Of a DNA stretch of 64,000 nucleotides, positions 11,678 to 23,073 are shown in pieces (positions within the stretch are counted from its first letter, which is position 1; each line of letters starts with the position of its first letter). The position numbers were made by a program, and so were the translations under genes. Below the pieces are notes generated by a model. That model did no database searches. It saw only the letters and a program-made list of their open reading frames with translations, and had not been told where the DNA came from. The DNA is from Talinum fruticosum (lineage: Eukaryota > Streptophyta > Magnoliopsida > Caryophyllales > Talinaceae), in assembly GCA_021018815.1 (NCBI GenBank), contig JAITYX010000058.1, forward strand, positions 3,923,001-3,987,000. Reading direction: 5' to 3'.

Positions 11678-13187
11678 TGAAGACTCGGACTTTGTATGTA
11701 TAACATTCTAAGTACTACCAAGGAATTAGGTATAAACTTTATCTCTTGTAGGTTTTGATTTCAAGTTATTCTAAGTGCTATAGAAACTTTTCCGAGTGTT
11801 ACGTAAACTACTGCATAAGTTTTTCATATGTTTCGATCGACTCGGAAAGCATACTCTTGCTCATCTTTTCACATTTGTAGTTCGAGTCACTCGGACAACA
11901 CTCGGATTTGTCGCATGTTCAAACACTCGCTCTAACATGCTTAAACACATGTCCGACTTTATATTCCAAGATCAACTGAATTACAACATTAGTTCATCTC
12001 TTCTAGTCGACTTGTTTTGTTTGAACTTTATCTGTCTAGATCAAGTATTCTTACTCTAATATTCTTTATCAAACTTGATCTTTCTCCGGACAAACTCGGA
12101 TGGAATTTGAGTATAATAAATATTAGACTTAAAAAATTCCATTCCTTTCCAACTTAGATAATTATGCACTTAATTATCTTAGTTAAATTATTATCTCTCT
12201 CTAATCTTGAACAAAAGTATTTTGTACTTTGAGAACCAAAACTTGATTTACTTTTGTAGGTTATCTAAACGAGGTTATCCTACTTTTGAACTACAAAAGT
12301 AACCGACTTCAAGATGTCAAATCGCCAGCAGACAAGGCTTTTTCTACTTCGACCAAGGTCCGAAGCCGTGTCAAGGTTGTCTCTTTCCAAAACAGGAAAT
12401 CTTCAACGCTAAGCTCAACGGTGGTTTCAACCCTACTTTTCAAACACCACCGAGTTAATTAGGACATCATAAGGAGTCAAGAGCCGTTGCACAACGTTCA
12501 CAACTCAACCGATCTTTTACGAGCAACTCGAAGAAGCTGTTACAACGGTCACGAAGACTTCTAATCGAAGCTAGTCACAATGGCTAATCTGCTTGGCATC
12601 TATAAATAGAAGCCAACTCTCAAGACTTGAAGATTGTTGGAACCATTGTCAATACACATACTTAAGTAAAAGTCTTTGTATTCATCTTCAATCTTCTACT
12701 TACAACTCCAACTCTATACTTAACATCATTCTCGGTTGTAAGGTCTTGTAATTAGTCACAACTTTCATTTTTACTTTCTAAGTAAGGTCCCTTGATTGAG
12801 CTGTAAGGGTTAACTCAACTCGGTTATCCCTAACTCGTAAAGGTTACCTTAGTTAGGAAGTACTAGATCGAATAAGGGAATTTCGAGGCTAGGAAAACCT
12901 TGTAAGGAATTGTCTAAGGAGCAATTCTGGTTGAGTCTATCTACTATATTTTATAGATTCAAAATAGTGGATTTGAATTGCTTGCTTGGATTAACACCGG
13001 CCGTGGTTTTCACGCCCGAGGAGGGTTTCCACGTAAATTCTAAGTTCATACATTTTTGAGTTCAATCTAGACCGAGATAGTCTTAAAGTTTGTTTTAAAC
13101 GTTAATCTTCCATTTATTGTTCAAATTTCCTCATCACCTTATTCACCCCCTCTAGGGTGACTAATTCTCTCCAAGAGAAAACCTTCA
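11678..13187 (+). repeat. 5' LTR of Copia copy 1
   Basis: 1510 bp. The core promoter TATAAATA is at 12601-12608. Several CCGTTG/CAACGG words lie upstream of it (for example near 12417-12560), matching a plant MYB consensus (CNGTTR). Confidence 0.9.
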
Positions 13188-13247
13188 ATTTGTATAGTAG
13201 CCTAGCTTTTCGGAAAGGATCTAACAGTCCAAAGGTTTAAATATCAA

Positions 13248-14690
13248 ATGGCTCGGAACAATGGAGAGTTCGATCAAGGAAGATCTTCCAAAGAAACCAC
13301 CAAAGTTTAAAGCATCAAATTTTTTACACTCGGAAGAAGCTCATGGAATGCTTTCTACTTGGATCACGATGAAGAGGTATGGAACATCATACAAGAAGGC
13401 AACTACATTCCAATGAAGATGGAACAAACATGACTCTACCTAAAGCAAAGGTCGAGTACACCACTCAAGAGGCAAAAAGTTCGAAACAACTTCAAGGCCA
13501 TGAACATTCTAATGTGCACCATCAGCTCGAGAGGAATACAACGAGTATTAGCTTGTGATACAGCCAAAGATGTATGGGACACTCTTGTCAACACATATGA
13601 AGGCACAAGCCAAGTTAGATAAGCGAAGATAAGCCAATATCTTTACAAGTATGAGTTGTTCAAGATGGAGCCGAAGAAAACATCACTCGGATGTTCATCC
13701 GCTTTACTGAGATTACTAACAATCTCAAATCTCTAGGTTGAAAGATTTCCCATGAGGAAATATGCAGAAAGATATACTAAGAAGCCTCGCCCAAGAGAAG
13801 ATGGGGTCTAAAGGTGATAGCCATCGAGGAAGCTCGGAACCTCTCTTTATTAAAGTCAGACGAACTCATTGGGAAGCTACTCACCCATGAGATCTATCTC
13901 GGAAGAAGAGGACACCGAGGTCGGCACCAAAAAGAATATTGCACTCGAAGGCCTCGAAAGCGAGAGAAGAAAATACGAGTTCATTAGACTTAGAAGAAGA
14001 TCCCATGGCACTTATTGCTAGAGGCTTGAAAAGAATGATGAAGCACAAGAGATGGGATAAATGGTCAAGAGAAGAGTTCTACAAGAAAGACAAGAAGGAT
14101 AGAAAAGGTAAACACTCTTCCCCTTCAAAATTATCTTTAACTAAGAACTCGGCTATTTTGAATGTGGTAGCAAGGATCATATAGTCAAAGACTGTCCAAG
14201 AAGAAAAAGGGACAAAAAGAAGAAGAAGGCTATGATGGCCACATGGAGTGATGAAGATTCATCCGAAGAAGATGAAGACGCAAATGACTTAAAGTGTTTG
14301 ATGGCACTATCGGACTTAGAAGTTGAATCTCGGTCGGACTCCGATCACTCCGATAATGAGGAAACTAATCCTTAGCAGGTAATTGAATATTTCCTCAAGT
14401 TTTCCAAAGTTGATTTAGCTAAATACATCTATACTTTGGAAGAGAAGTCCAATTCTAACTCTTCTCGGTTTAAAGAACAACTTGAGTCTATCACTTCGAG
14501 AGAATTTCTTTGAAAAATGAATTAGAAAAACCGAGACTTACTCTAAGAGAACTCAAGACTAGTACGCAATCCAATGAGATTGAGTCCGAGTCACTCGTAA
14601 GAGAAAATGAGCATCTTAAGCAAAAGCTCAATGAGTCTCAAGAACTTGATTTGAAATTTACTCAAGGTTAGCAAAAACCTTGACATGCTC
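13248..14690 (+). pseudogene. gag: Copia gag (UBN2 + CCHC knuckle), frameshifted
   Basis: It begins at MARNNGEFDQGRSS (13248), 60 bp after the LTR. It shows the LTLVNTYEGTS-like and NITRMFIRFTEITNNLKSL-like helices of UBN2 (13560-13740), the KLLTHEI/EEDTEVGTKKN linker, a lysine-rich stretch, and a CFECGSKDHIVKDC-type zinc knuckle (C-x2-C-x4-H-x4-C) near 14150-14200. An acidic and coiled-coil-like segment follows (SNSNSSRFKEQLES). The protein would coat the element RNA. At least five frameshifts or stops break it, beginning within 60 bp of the ATG. Confidence 0.8.
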
Positions 14691-15049
14691 TTAGGGTCTC
14701 AAAGCTTTTAAAAACGACTCTGAAGCTGTGAAGTTAAGGAAGGCTAAGCATGGTCCCATTCATAAGAATTAAAAGAGGACTAAGCCCATACCAGCTACGG
14801 GAGAAAACCTTCTCCACCGGTTTATAAAAGAAAAGATTTTCAAAAGAAAGAGACACGAGACTCAATTCTCTAAGAGAAAGACTCGAGAATCGGACCAAAC
14901 CCAAAGTTATTCAAATCGGGTTCCCAAGAGTCTTCTTCCTCGAGAAAGGACAACGAGTAAAGGGAGTTACTTGGGTTTGTTAGAGGAACCGAGAAAGGTT
15001 AGTTTGTTTCTGACTTGTAGGCAACTCGGAAAAGAACAAAAGGACACTG

Positions 15050-18000
15050 GTACTGGACAGTGGATGCTCACACCACAGTCGGAAATCCAAGACTCTTTTC
15101 CGAGTTAGAAGATTAGAAGGAAGGCAAAGTCACATTTCGAGATGACAGTAAAGGCAAGATAATTGGGATAGGGAATATTAGAAAAGGAGACAATCGGTCG
15201 ACCACTGTCTACGTTGTCAAGGGATTCAAGTACAATCTACTTAACATCTCTCAACTGTGTGACAAAGGTCAAGAGGTAAGATTTACTCGGATCAACTGCT
15301 ATATTTCTTATGAAACTACCAAGGAGACTAAGCTCTCGGGTAAGAGATTAGGAAATACTAACACTATTCCTCTTTCGACTCGAGTTAGAATTTATCTTGT
15401 TTAAAAGCCTCTTTACATGATGATTCCTGGAGATGGCATCATAGACTAGGTCATGTTAGCATGCACACCATTAAGAAGCTTTCATCTCATGGTTTATTCG
15501 GAGGATTGCCTAACTGCACATTTAAGAAAGATAAAATTTGAGAAGCATGCACAAAAGGGAAACGGGTTAGATTATCTTTTAAATCTCTTAAAACTTTTTC
15601 CACATCCAAGGTGCTTGAAATGTTGCATATGGACTTATGTGGTAAAATCCCTATGAAGAGCATCGGAGGTAATTCATATGTACTCGTAATTGTTGATGAC
15701 TACGCACGATTTACCTGGATTTGTTTTCTTAAGCACAAAAATGAAGCATTTAGAGAGTTCAGCAAGCTCTGCAGGAAAATTCAAGTTAAGTCTCGGACTC
15801 GGATTAAAAGAATTCGAACCGACCATGGAAGGGAGTTCAACTACTCGGAATTTTCGGAGTTACGTGATAAGAATTGTATCTCCCACAACTTCTCAGCACC
15901 AAGAACACCTCAACAAAATGGAGTTGTGGGGATAAAGAACCGAACTCTTGAAGAAATAGGAAGGACAATGATGATTGAACATGATCTACCTTACTATTTC
16001 TAGGCTGAGGCGATCAACACAACAAACTATACACTCGAATAGATGCCTCATCCGACCCATTACGAAGAAAACTCCATACGAGCTCTACAAAGGGAAGAAA
16101 CCCAACATTTCATACTTCAAACCATTTGGATGTAAGTGTTATGTTCATAACAATGGTAAGAATCACCTGACCAAGTTTGATGCTCGGTCGGATGAAAGTA
16201 TTTTTCTTGGTTATTCATCTCATAGTAAAGCATATCGCATTTTCAATAAAAAGAACTAACAAAGTGGAAGAAAGTATCCACGTTGTTTTTTATGAGATTG
16301 AACTGGGAAAACCAAGTGAGTCGGCATTCTCAAATCGAAGCTCAGCTGAAATATGATCTTAGTGAAGATGAGATCGAAAGAGTCAAGGAAAGGCCACTCG
16401 GAATGAGGTAACTCACAATAACTCGACTCGGAATGAAACGCCTTAAGAGCAAGCTCATAATGCTTGAAGGTCAATCAGATGAACAAGCTCAATCATAACG
16501 GACTTCGAAGAAAAACCAATTCAACCTAGTAATCCGGTGAACCGGAAGACAGGTAGAGCTTTCAAATATGCTTCCAGGTGACCCACTCGAAAACATCTTG
16601 TCCGATATCAATAGTGGGGTAAGAACTCGTTCCTCTCTACAAAATCTATGTGCATTCACTGCATTCATTTCATTAATCGAACCTGAAATGCACTAGAGGC
16701 CCTAAATGAACCTGAATGGGTAGAGGCAATGCAAGAGGAACTCAATCAATTTGAAAAAACCAAGTCTTGACTCCGACCAAACAACCATCCGACCACCCAA
16801 TCATAGGAACCAAATGGGTTTTCAAGAATAAACTGGATGAAGATTGGTTGGTAGTCGAAATAAGGCTAGACACTGTGGCTCAAGGTTACAATCAAGAAGG
16901 GATTGATTGTGGGGAAACCTTTGCACCTATTTTCAAAATTGAAGGTATTAGAATCTTATTGGCATTTGCATGAAGCATGAATATGAAATTGTATCAAATG
17001 GATGTTAAATGTGCTTTCTTTAATGGTTTCATTGAAGAGGAAGTCTATGTTGAGCAACCCCTGGATTTGAAAACTCGGAATTTCCAAATCGTGTTTTCAA
17101 GTTGCAAAAGCACTTTATTGTCTTAAACAAGCTCCCAAAGCTTGGTATGAAAGACTAAACAATTTCTTAGTTGAAAATAATTTTAGAAGAGGTTAGATTG
17201 ACAAGACTCTTTTTATAAAAACCAAGGGAAAAACTTTTTATTGCTCAAATCTATGTTGATGACATAATTTTTGGAGCTACTAATGAAATTCTATGTCGAG
17301 ATTTTTCCGAGTTAATGAGACAGGAATTTCAAATAAGCATGATGAGGGAACTCAATTTCTTCCTTGGTCTACAAATCAAGTAACACAAAGATGACATCTA
17401 TGTCCATCAATCAAAGTATAACAAGAAGCTGCTGAAGAAGTACAAACTTCAAGATGCAAAACATGCAGCGAACCCCTATGAGCGAGCAACATAAAACCGG
17501 ACTTAGACAAAAAGGTAAAGCGAGTAGATCGAAACTTTATCGAGGTATGATTGGATCTCTGCTATATCTTACTTCCAGTAGACAAGACATAATGTTTAGT
17601 GTATGTCCGTGTGCAAGATTTCAAGCTAATCCAAAAGAAACACATCTCACCGTGGTGAAGAGAATCTTCGAGATATCTTGCGGGGACTCGGAATTTAGGT
17701 CTATGGTACTCAAGAGACTCGGAACTTACTCTCACTAGATACTCGGATGCTGACTATGATGGGTACAAAGTTGATAAAAAAGCACTTCAGGAACCTGCCG
17801 GTTTCGGGTCAATCCCTTATATCTTAGCACTCAAAGAAGCAAAACTCAATAGCTCTATCAACTGGTGAAGCTAAGTACATTGCAGCTGAAGCATGTTGTG
17901 CTCAGATTTTATGGATCAAGCAACAGTTGAGAGATCTTGGACTTACATTCAAATCAATTCCAATCAAGTGTGACAATCAAAGTGCGATAAGCATCACTAA

Positions 18001-18194
18001 GAATCCGAGTTCAGCACTTAAAGACAAAGCATATTGAGGTAAGGTATCATTTTCTAAGAGACCATTATGAGAAAGGTGATATTGAACTTGAATTCATTCC
18101 TACAAAACTTTAATTAGCAGATATCTTTACTAAGCCACTTAGTGAGGATCAATTTTGCTTTATTAAGAATGAGCTTGGCATGATTAATGCATAA
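15050..18194 (+). pseudogene. pol: Copia pol: protease, integrase, RT, RNase H
   Basis: Domains in order: retropepsin with the active DSG codons at 15056-15064; GAG_pre-integrase WHHRLGH region near 15435; integrase core 15611-16010 (LHMDLCG first Asp, RTDHGREF second Asp, PQQNGVVG where the catalytic Glu is Gly); copia RT from GTKWVFKNKLDE (16800), with MDVKCAF and the catalytic YVDD at 17252-17263; RNase H ending ADIFTKPLSEDQ and NELGMINA, stop at 18192-18194. It would copy the RNA into DNA and insert it. Stops at many points and the E-to-G change make this copy inactive as written. Confidence 0.88.
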
Positions 18195-18480
18195 TTATGT
18201 GCTTTTTTGAGTGGAATTACTTAGCATGTTTATGTGTTAAATGTCTCGTTCTTATGCTTTAATAATAATTAGTTCAGTTGATCTCATGATATTGAGCTAT
18301 GAGTTATTACTTGTTCGCGGTTTACGAGTTACTCGAAACTTTACTGAGTAAGACTCATATTTTGAGAAAAATGGACATCAAACTTCGAAATCATCTGTAG
18401 ATCGGTGGAGAATTTCAAAATTTTCTTTCAAAATCTCTATTTTTCTCTCTAACTCTCATGCGCATCAATTAGAGAACTAG

Positions 18481-18604
18481 CCGTTGGGAGACAAGTAATG
18501 TAATTCTAACCGTTGTAGAGCGAGAATAATCACACCGGTCTAAGGCGACCATTAGAGAGCTGGGCCGAACGAACACTCGAAGGAAAATTCTTTCTCTATA
18601 AATA
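18481..18604 (+). promoter_or_regulatory. internal promoter-like module upstream of ORF3 (copy 1)
   Basis: CCGTTG at 18481-18486 and 18510-18515 precede CTATAAATAGCATCC (TATAAATA at 18597-18604), followed by a CT-rich leader (18630-18840) and the ORF3 ATG at 18857. The TATA context resembles the LTR promoter (CTATAAATAGAAGCC at 12600). The same layout exists in copies 3, 4, 5 and 6. Confidence 0.6.
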
Positions 18605-18856
18605 GCATCCTTTTTCCTTCATTTCGCTACTTCACTCTCTCTATACTCTCTCTCTGCTTATTACATCTCGAGCAAGTTCACTATTTTCAAGAAACGAACC
18701 GACTCTAAAGCTAAGTAAAAGACACCTCAAGTAAGCAATCTGCTCTCGACTCTCTTTCTACTCTTTCATTTTTTTTTCTACTATCTACCTCTCTATCTCT
18801 TCGAGCTATCTCTCTCTCTCTCTCAAAGTTCATCTTCTCTCTTTTCTCCTTAAAAC

Positions 18857-20015
18857 ATGCTGAAAAGAGGTTCCCACCTGGACTTTTCTTGTTCTACAAC
18901 CAATAAACCTCGAACAAAAAGCCAAGAGGGTCCTTCCAACCCCTCTAAAATCATCGTCACCCAACACCGACATTAGATGACAAGTTCTTTCCAACCGTGA
19001 AGTTTTCGTGGTTAAACAACATAAAAACCATAGGAGTTTATAATTTTCTCTATTTCAGTGAATTCATCTACCCATAACTCATTTCTAAGTTTTACTCCAA
19101 CCTCTCCAGCTCTTAGGGTATACTCACCTCAGGAGTTCAAGACGTTGTTGTCCGCGTTAACGTCTCTCTTCTCCACCGCCGTTTCATAGTATCTTCTGTT
19201 TTCCTCAATAGCAACCCTATACCTTTCAACGAGGTTGCTTGATGAATTCTTTGAGAAGTACCCCAAAGAATTTCCTGAGTCACACAAAACCTCAGGTGTT
19301 TCTTAGGTCCTCTCTTCGCCTTGTCCACTTGCCATAATGGACAAGATCTCCTCGGTGTCCACTTAACTCAAGGAAACCCTCCGGTCATTTAAGACTGTCC
19401 TCCAGTCCATGACCATCAATCAAAAGACTCGCTCAATCTCAAATCGAAAGCAGCAAAATGTGCTTCTTGAGCTGAAGGCCCTTGTCAAGGAGCGAAGGAG
19501 ATGATCGAGCTCCTCTAAGAAAGGTGCTCAAAGGCTGCTCAGGATCCGGTTGACTCGGACACATCCGAGGAATCCTCGAGCCCGGCTAAATCCTCCTCCG
19601 GAGGAGAGGAAGAAGAAGAAAAAGAAGAGGAGCCTGTGGTTGAGGTAGCTCCATCGGAGGAAAAGGAGGGAGGAGAGAAGGAAGAAGTAGAAGGAGCCGA
19701 AGCGAGCGAGAGGGACACGGTGCTCCAACCCTCTAACCGAGACTGCCGAGCTCGGACAATAGTCCGAGTGGGTCGAAGACCCTGCTGAAAAGGTCGATCA
19801 GCAGCCGTCCAGCCTGAGCAAGCACCTCTCTCGGTTAAGTTCCAAGTGGATGAACCTCTAGACGACCTGGTTTTGGGTCGACCACTCGGAGCCGAGCCCA
19901 TCTCGGAGATCTCGAGTACTACCCTCGCCTCGATCGTCAACATCATCCAGCTCTTACCAGCGAAGGCGCACCGCTCGGTCCTCCACCTCGACTCGAGACT
20001 GCTCTATCTCCATCT
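18857..20015 (+). pseudogene. ORF3 of the Copia element (unknown function)
   Basis: It starts MLKRGSHLDFSCSTTNKPRT and continues after stops with TSSFQP and a KPEEFIIFSISVNSS-like segment, then DEFFEKYPKEFPES (19241-19282). A helix with SKAAQDPVDSDTSEE-like sequence leads into a Glu/Lys/Arg-rich tail (19540-19720) and ends near CTTCTTAAA at about 20015. I see no signal peptide or membrane helix, so I do not call it env-like. In position it matches the extra 3' ORF of Sireviruses. The EFY.NL...GV pattern in copies 5 and 6 is loosely reminiscent of a putative plant transposon protein domain (PF20167), but I am not sure. Several frameshifts. Confidence 0.6.
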
Positions 20016-20528
20016 TCTTAAATTTTTTTTTCTTTTCTTTATTTTTTTTTCTTAAGACATACAAATTTGTATCTTCTTGATACATTCTTCCCCTGTTTGT
20101 TTTTGTTTTTGTTTTTGCTTTGAAAGGCAAGGGGAGAATAGTTAGAAAATTTGTGTTGTCTTATTTAAGGGAGATTTTCTCTCACCTCTTTTGTGCATAT
20201 ATCTTTTCTATGTGAATATTCATGAATTGATTTCTGAGTTTAATTTTATTTTTCTGAGTTCATCTTGACCCAATATATCAACTCGATTACATATTATTCT
20301 TTCTTGCTCGATCTATCAACTCGGTTACATTTTTTTTTTTGCTCCGATATAAGCAATACTCTAAGTTTGATTCACTTCATTACTATGCTATATTTCAGAT
20401 TTTAGCTCTAATGCAATCTAAATTTTAATTGTTCGACATGTTCGTTGAGAAAGAATGAAAACTCGGGGCTTTAATATTAACAAAGTTTCTATCCGAGTAA
20501 AGAATGCCTTTCATAAAAAAAGGGAGAT

Positions 20529-23073
20529 TGAAGACTCGGACTTTGCATGTATAACATTCTAAGTACTATTAAGGAATCAGGTACAAACTTCATCTCTTGT
20601 AGGTTTTGATGTCAAGTCATTCTAAGCACTATAGAAACTTTCCGAGTGTTACGAAACTACTGCATCAGTTTTTATCCATTTCTGATCGACTCGAAAGCAT
20701 ATTCTTGCTCATCTTTTCACATTTGTAGTTCTAAGTCACTCGGATAACCCTCATACTTATCGCATGTTCAAACACTCTCTCTACCACGCTTAAACACAAG
20801 TCTCGACTTCATATTCCAAGATCGGGTGAATTACGAGCATTAATTCATCTCTTCTAGTCGACTTGTTTTATTTGAACTTTATCTGTCTAGATCAAGTATT
20901 CTTACTCGATATTCTTTATCTAACTTGATCTTTCTCCGGACATACTCGGATGGAATTTGAGTATAATGAATACTAGACTCAGAAAATTCCATTCCTTTTG
21001 ATGGGGTGGACACCACAAACCTAGACCCAACTAAGACCGAGAGCTAGCCGGAACCGAGTGATAATTCCGAGTCCTCCGACTTCATTACGGAACCCTCATA
21101 AAGCATTGCTGGGTCTTCGTTGATAACGCAGCATCAAGGGAGTTTTGGCCACACTCGTAAATACTTGTCTGTCTCCTCGAGACAGGAGTAAGGGAGTCGG
21201 ACAAGTCGAAATATTCGGACGAAAAATAAGCCAAGAGATCTTTTTCGAGTCCTCGGTTTCTCAGCTCGGACGTTACATGATCTTTTCTCGAGTCCTCGGC
21301 TTCGAGCTTAGACTACTTGATCATCATCTAGGCATCTTCAGCAGAGCCGGAAAAGGAAAGTTAAGGATCGAAAGCAAAAGAATTTGGTGACAACGATCGT
21401 AGGCTGTCACTGGACTCGAACCGTACTACTTTGTACTACCGATTCTGTGGTGCCCCTCCTTTTCTACTGTCCTTTTTCTCGCTGTAATTATTTACCTGTT
21501 GTCCTTGTTTTTATCCTTTTATTTTGCTGAATACTTCACAACCATTGAATGTAAAAGGGATTTATAACCCTTAGATTAGAGTGATGTACCCTAGCTAAGA
21601 GGCCTATAAATATACATGGGCTCTCTCTTTGTAAAGCATGATGATTTTGATATTGGCTATATGCTAAGTAAAGTTGAGCAAGTGCTCCTTTCAACCCCAA
21701 AATTCTCTTTTGCTTGTCTAATTAGTGGCATAATTAGGTCGTGTTCGAAGAGTCCGATTATACTTAGTGTGGTGATAGCTGTATCACTAAGTGTGATTAG
21801 TGCCCTAGTTTTATCCTTAGTGGTGATATCTCGTATCCTTGGATAGTTCTAGTTTATCTTGTTATTGTCCTATCGTCTGCTGGTTACCTTGCTAATCATC
21901 TCCTCACGAGTGATTAGCTTAATCCTCGTTGTTTACTATTTCATTGGTCACTTCTAAGCCCATTCCGAGTCTCTCGAATTACATTTAGCGCACTCTGTTT
22001 TCAGGATCGGTGTAGCCTTGCGTTTTGGCACATCACCTTTCCGACTCGGATAATTATGCACTTAATTATCTTAATTAAATTATTATCTGTGTCTAATCTT
22101 GGACCAAAGTATTTTGTACTTTGAGAACCAAAACTTGATTTACTTTTGTAGGCTATCTAAATGAGGTTATCCTACTTTTGAACTACAAAAGTAACCAGCT
22201 TTAAGATGTCAAATCGCCAGCAGACAAGGCTTTTTCTACTTCGACCAAGGTCGAGAACCGTGTCGGGGTTGTCTGTTTCCAAAACTGGAAATCTTCATCG
22301 CTAAGCTCAATAGTGGTTTCCAACTTACTTTTCGGACACCACCAGTGGATTGGGACATCCTAAGGAGTCAAGAGCCATTGCACAACGTTCGAACTCAACC
22401 GATCTTTTCCGAGCGACTCGGAAGAACCGTTACAATGGTCACGAGAGGACTTCTAATCGAAGCTAGTCACAATGGCTAATCCGATTGGTCATCTATAAAT
22501 AGAAGCCAACTCTCAAGACTTAAAGATTGCTTGGAACCATTGTCAATACACATACTTAAGCAAAAGTCTTTGTATTCATATTCAATCTTGTATTTATAAC
22601 TCCAACTCTATACTTAACATCTTTCCGAGTTGTAAGGTCTTGTAATCACTCACAACTTTCATTCTTACTTTCTGAGTAAGGTCCCTTCACCGAGCTGTAA
22701 GGGTTAACTCAACTAATTTGTCCCTAGCTATAAAGGTTACCTTAGTTAGGAAGTACTAGATCGAGATAAGAGAATTTCGAGTCTAGGAAAACCTTGTAAG
22801 GAATTGTCTAAGGGAGCAATTCTGGTTAAGTCTGTCTACTCGTATTTTGTGGATTCAAAATAGCGGAGTTGACTTGGTGCTTAGATTAGCATTAGCCGTG
22901 GTTTTTGCCCCAGGAGGGTTTCCACGTAAACTCTAAGTTCATACTTTTCGAGTTCAATCTAGACTCAAGTCTTAAAGTTTATTTTAAACTTTAATCCATT
23001 TATTTTTCAAATTTCCTCATCACCCTATTCACGCCCTATAGGGTAACTAATTCTCTCTAAGAGTAAACCTTCA
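20529..23073 (+). repeat. 3' LTR of Copia copy 1, split by a solo LTR
   Basis: Starts TGAAGACTCGGAC and ends GTAAACCTTCA. Without the 1037-bp insertion and its 5-bp duplication it is 1503 bp, close to the 1510 bp of the 5' LTR. TATAAATA is at 22494-22501. Confidence 0.9.
20999..22035 (+). mobile_element. solo LTR nested in the 3' LTR of copy 1
   Basis: The 1037 bp start TGATGGGGTGG and end TTTTGGCACATCA (TGATG/CATCA tips), flanked on both sides by CCTTT (20994-20998 and 22036-22040). The sequence is absent from the 5' LTR at the matching point. TATAAATA at 21605-21612 supports plus orientation and an LTR nature. No coding sequence, PBS or second LTR is present, so it is a recombined solo LTR. 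Its family matches nothing else in the window. Confidence 0.9.

Larger units (their letters stand above)
11678..23073 (+). mobile_element. full-length Sirevirus-type Copia retrotransposon (copy 1)
   Basis: LTRs at 11678-13187 and 20529-23073 both start TGAAGACTCGG and end ACCTTCA (TGAAG/CTTCA inverted tips). Between them lie a degenerate PBS (13190-13201), gag, protease, integrase, RT, RNase H, a TATA box, ORF3 and a polypurine tract (AAAAAAAGGGAGA, 20515-20527). The 3' LTR is longer only because a 1037-bp solo LTR sits in it. The insertion point is inside the CACTA transposase ORF. Flanking 5-mers ACCAG and ATTGG do not match but differ only by transitions. The lineage call (SIRE/Maximus) rests on the PR/RNase H wording and on the extra 3' ORF. 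Confidence 0.92.

Noticed and set aside
19539..19946. 135-codon minus-strand frame, Ser/Pro-rich
   Set aside because: Antisense of the Glu/Lys-rich ORF3 tail of Copia copy 1.
18857..20015. Calling ORF3 an envelope-like gene
   Set aside because: Its position fits, but no signal peptide, transmembrane helix or fusion-type segment is visible in any of the five copies.
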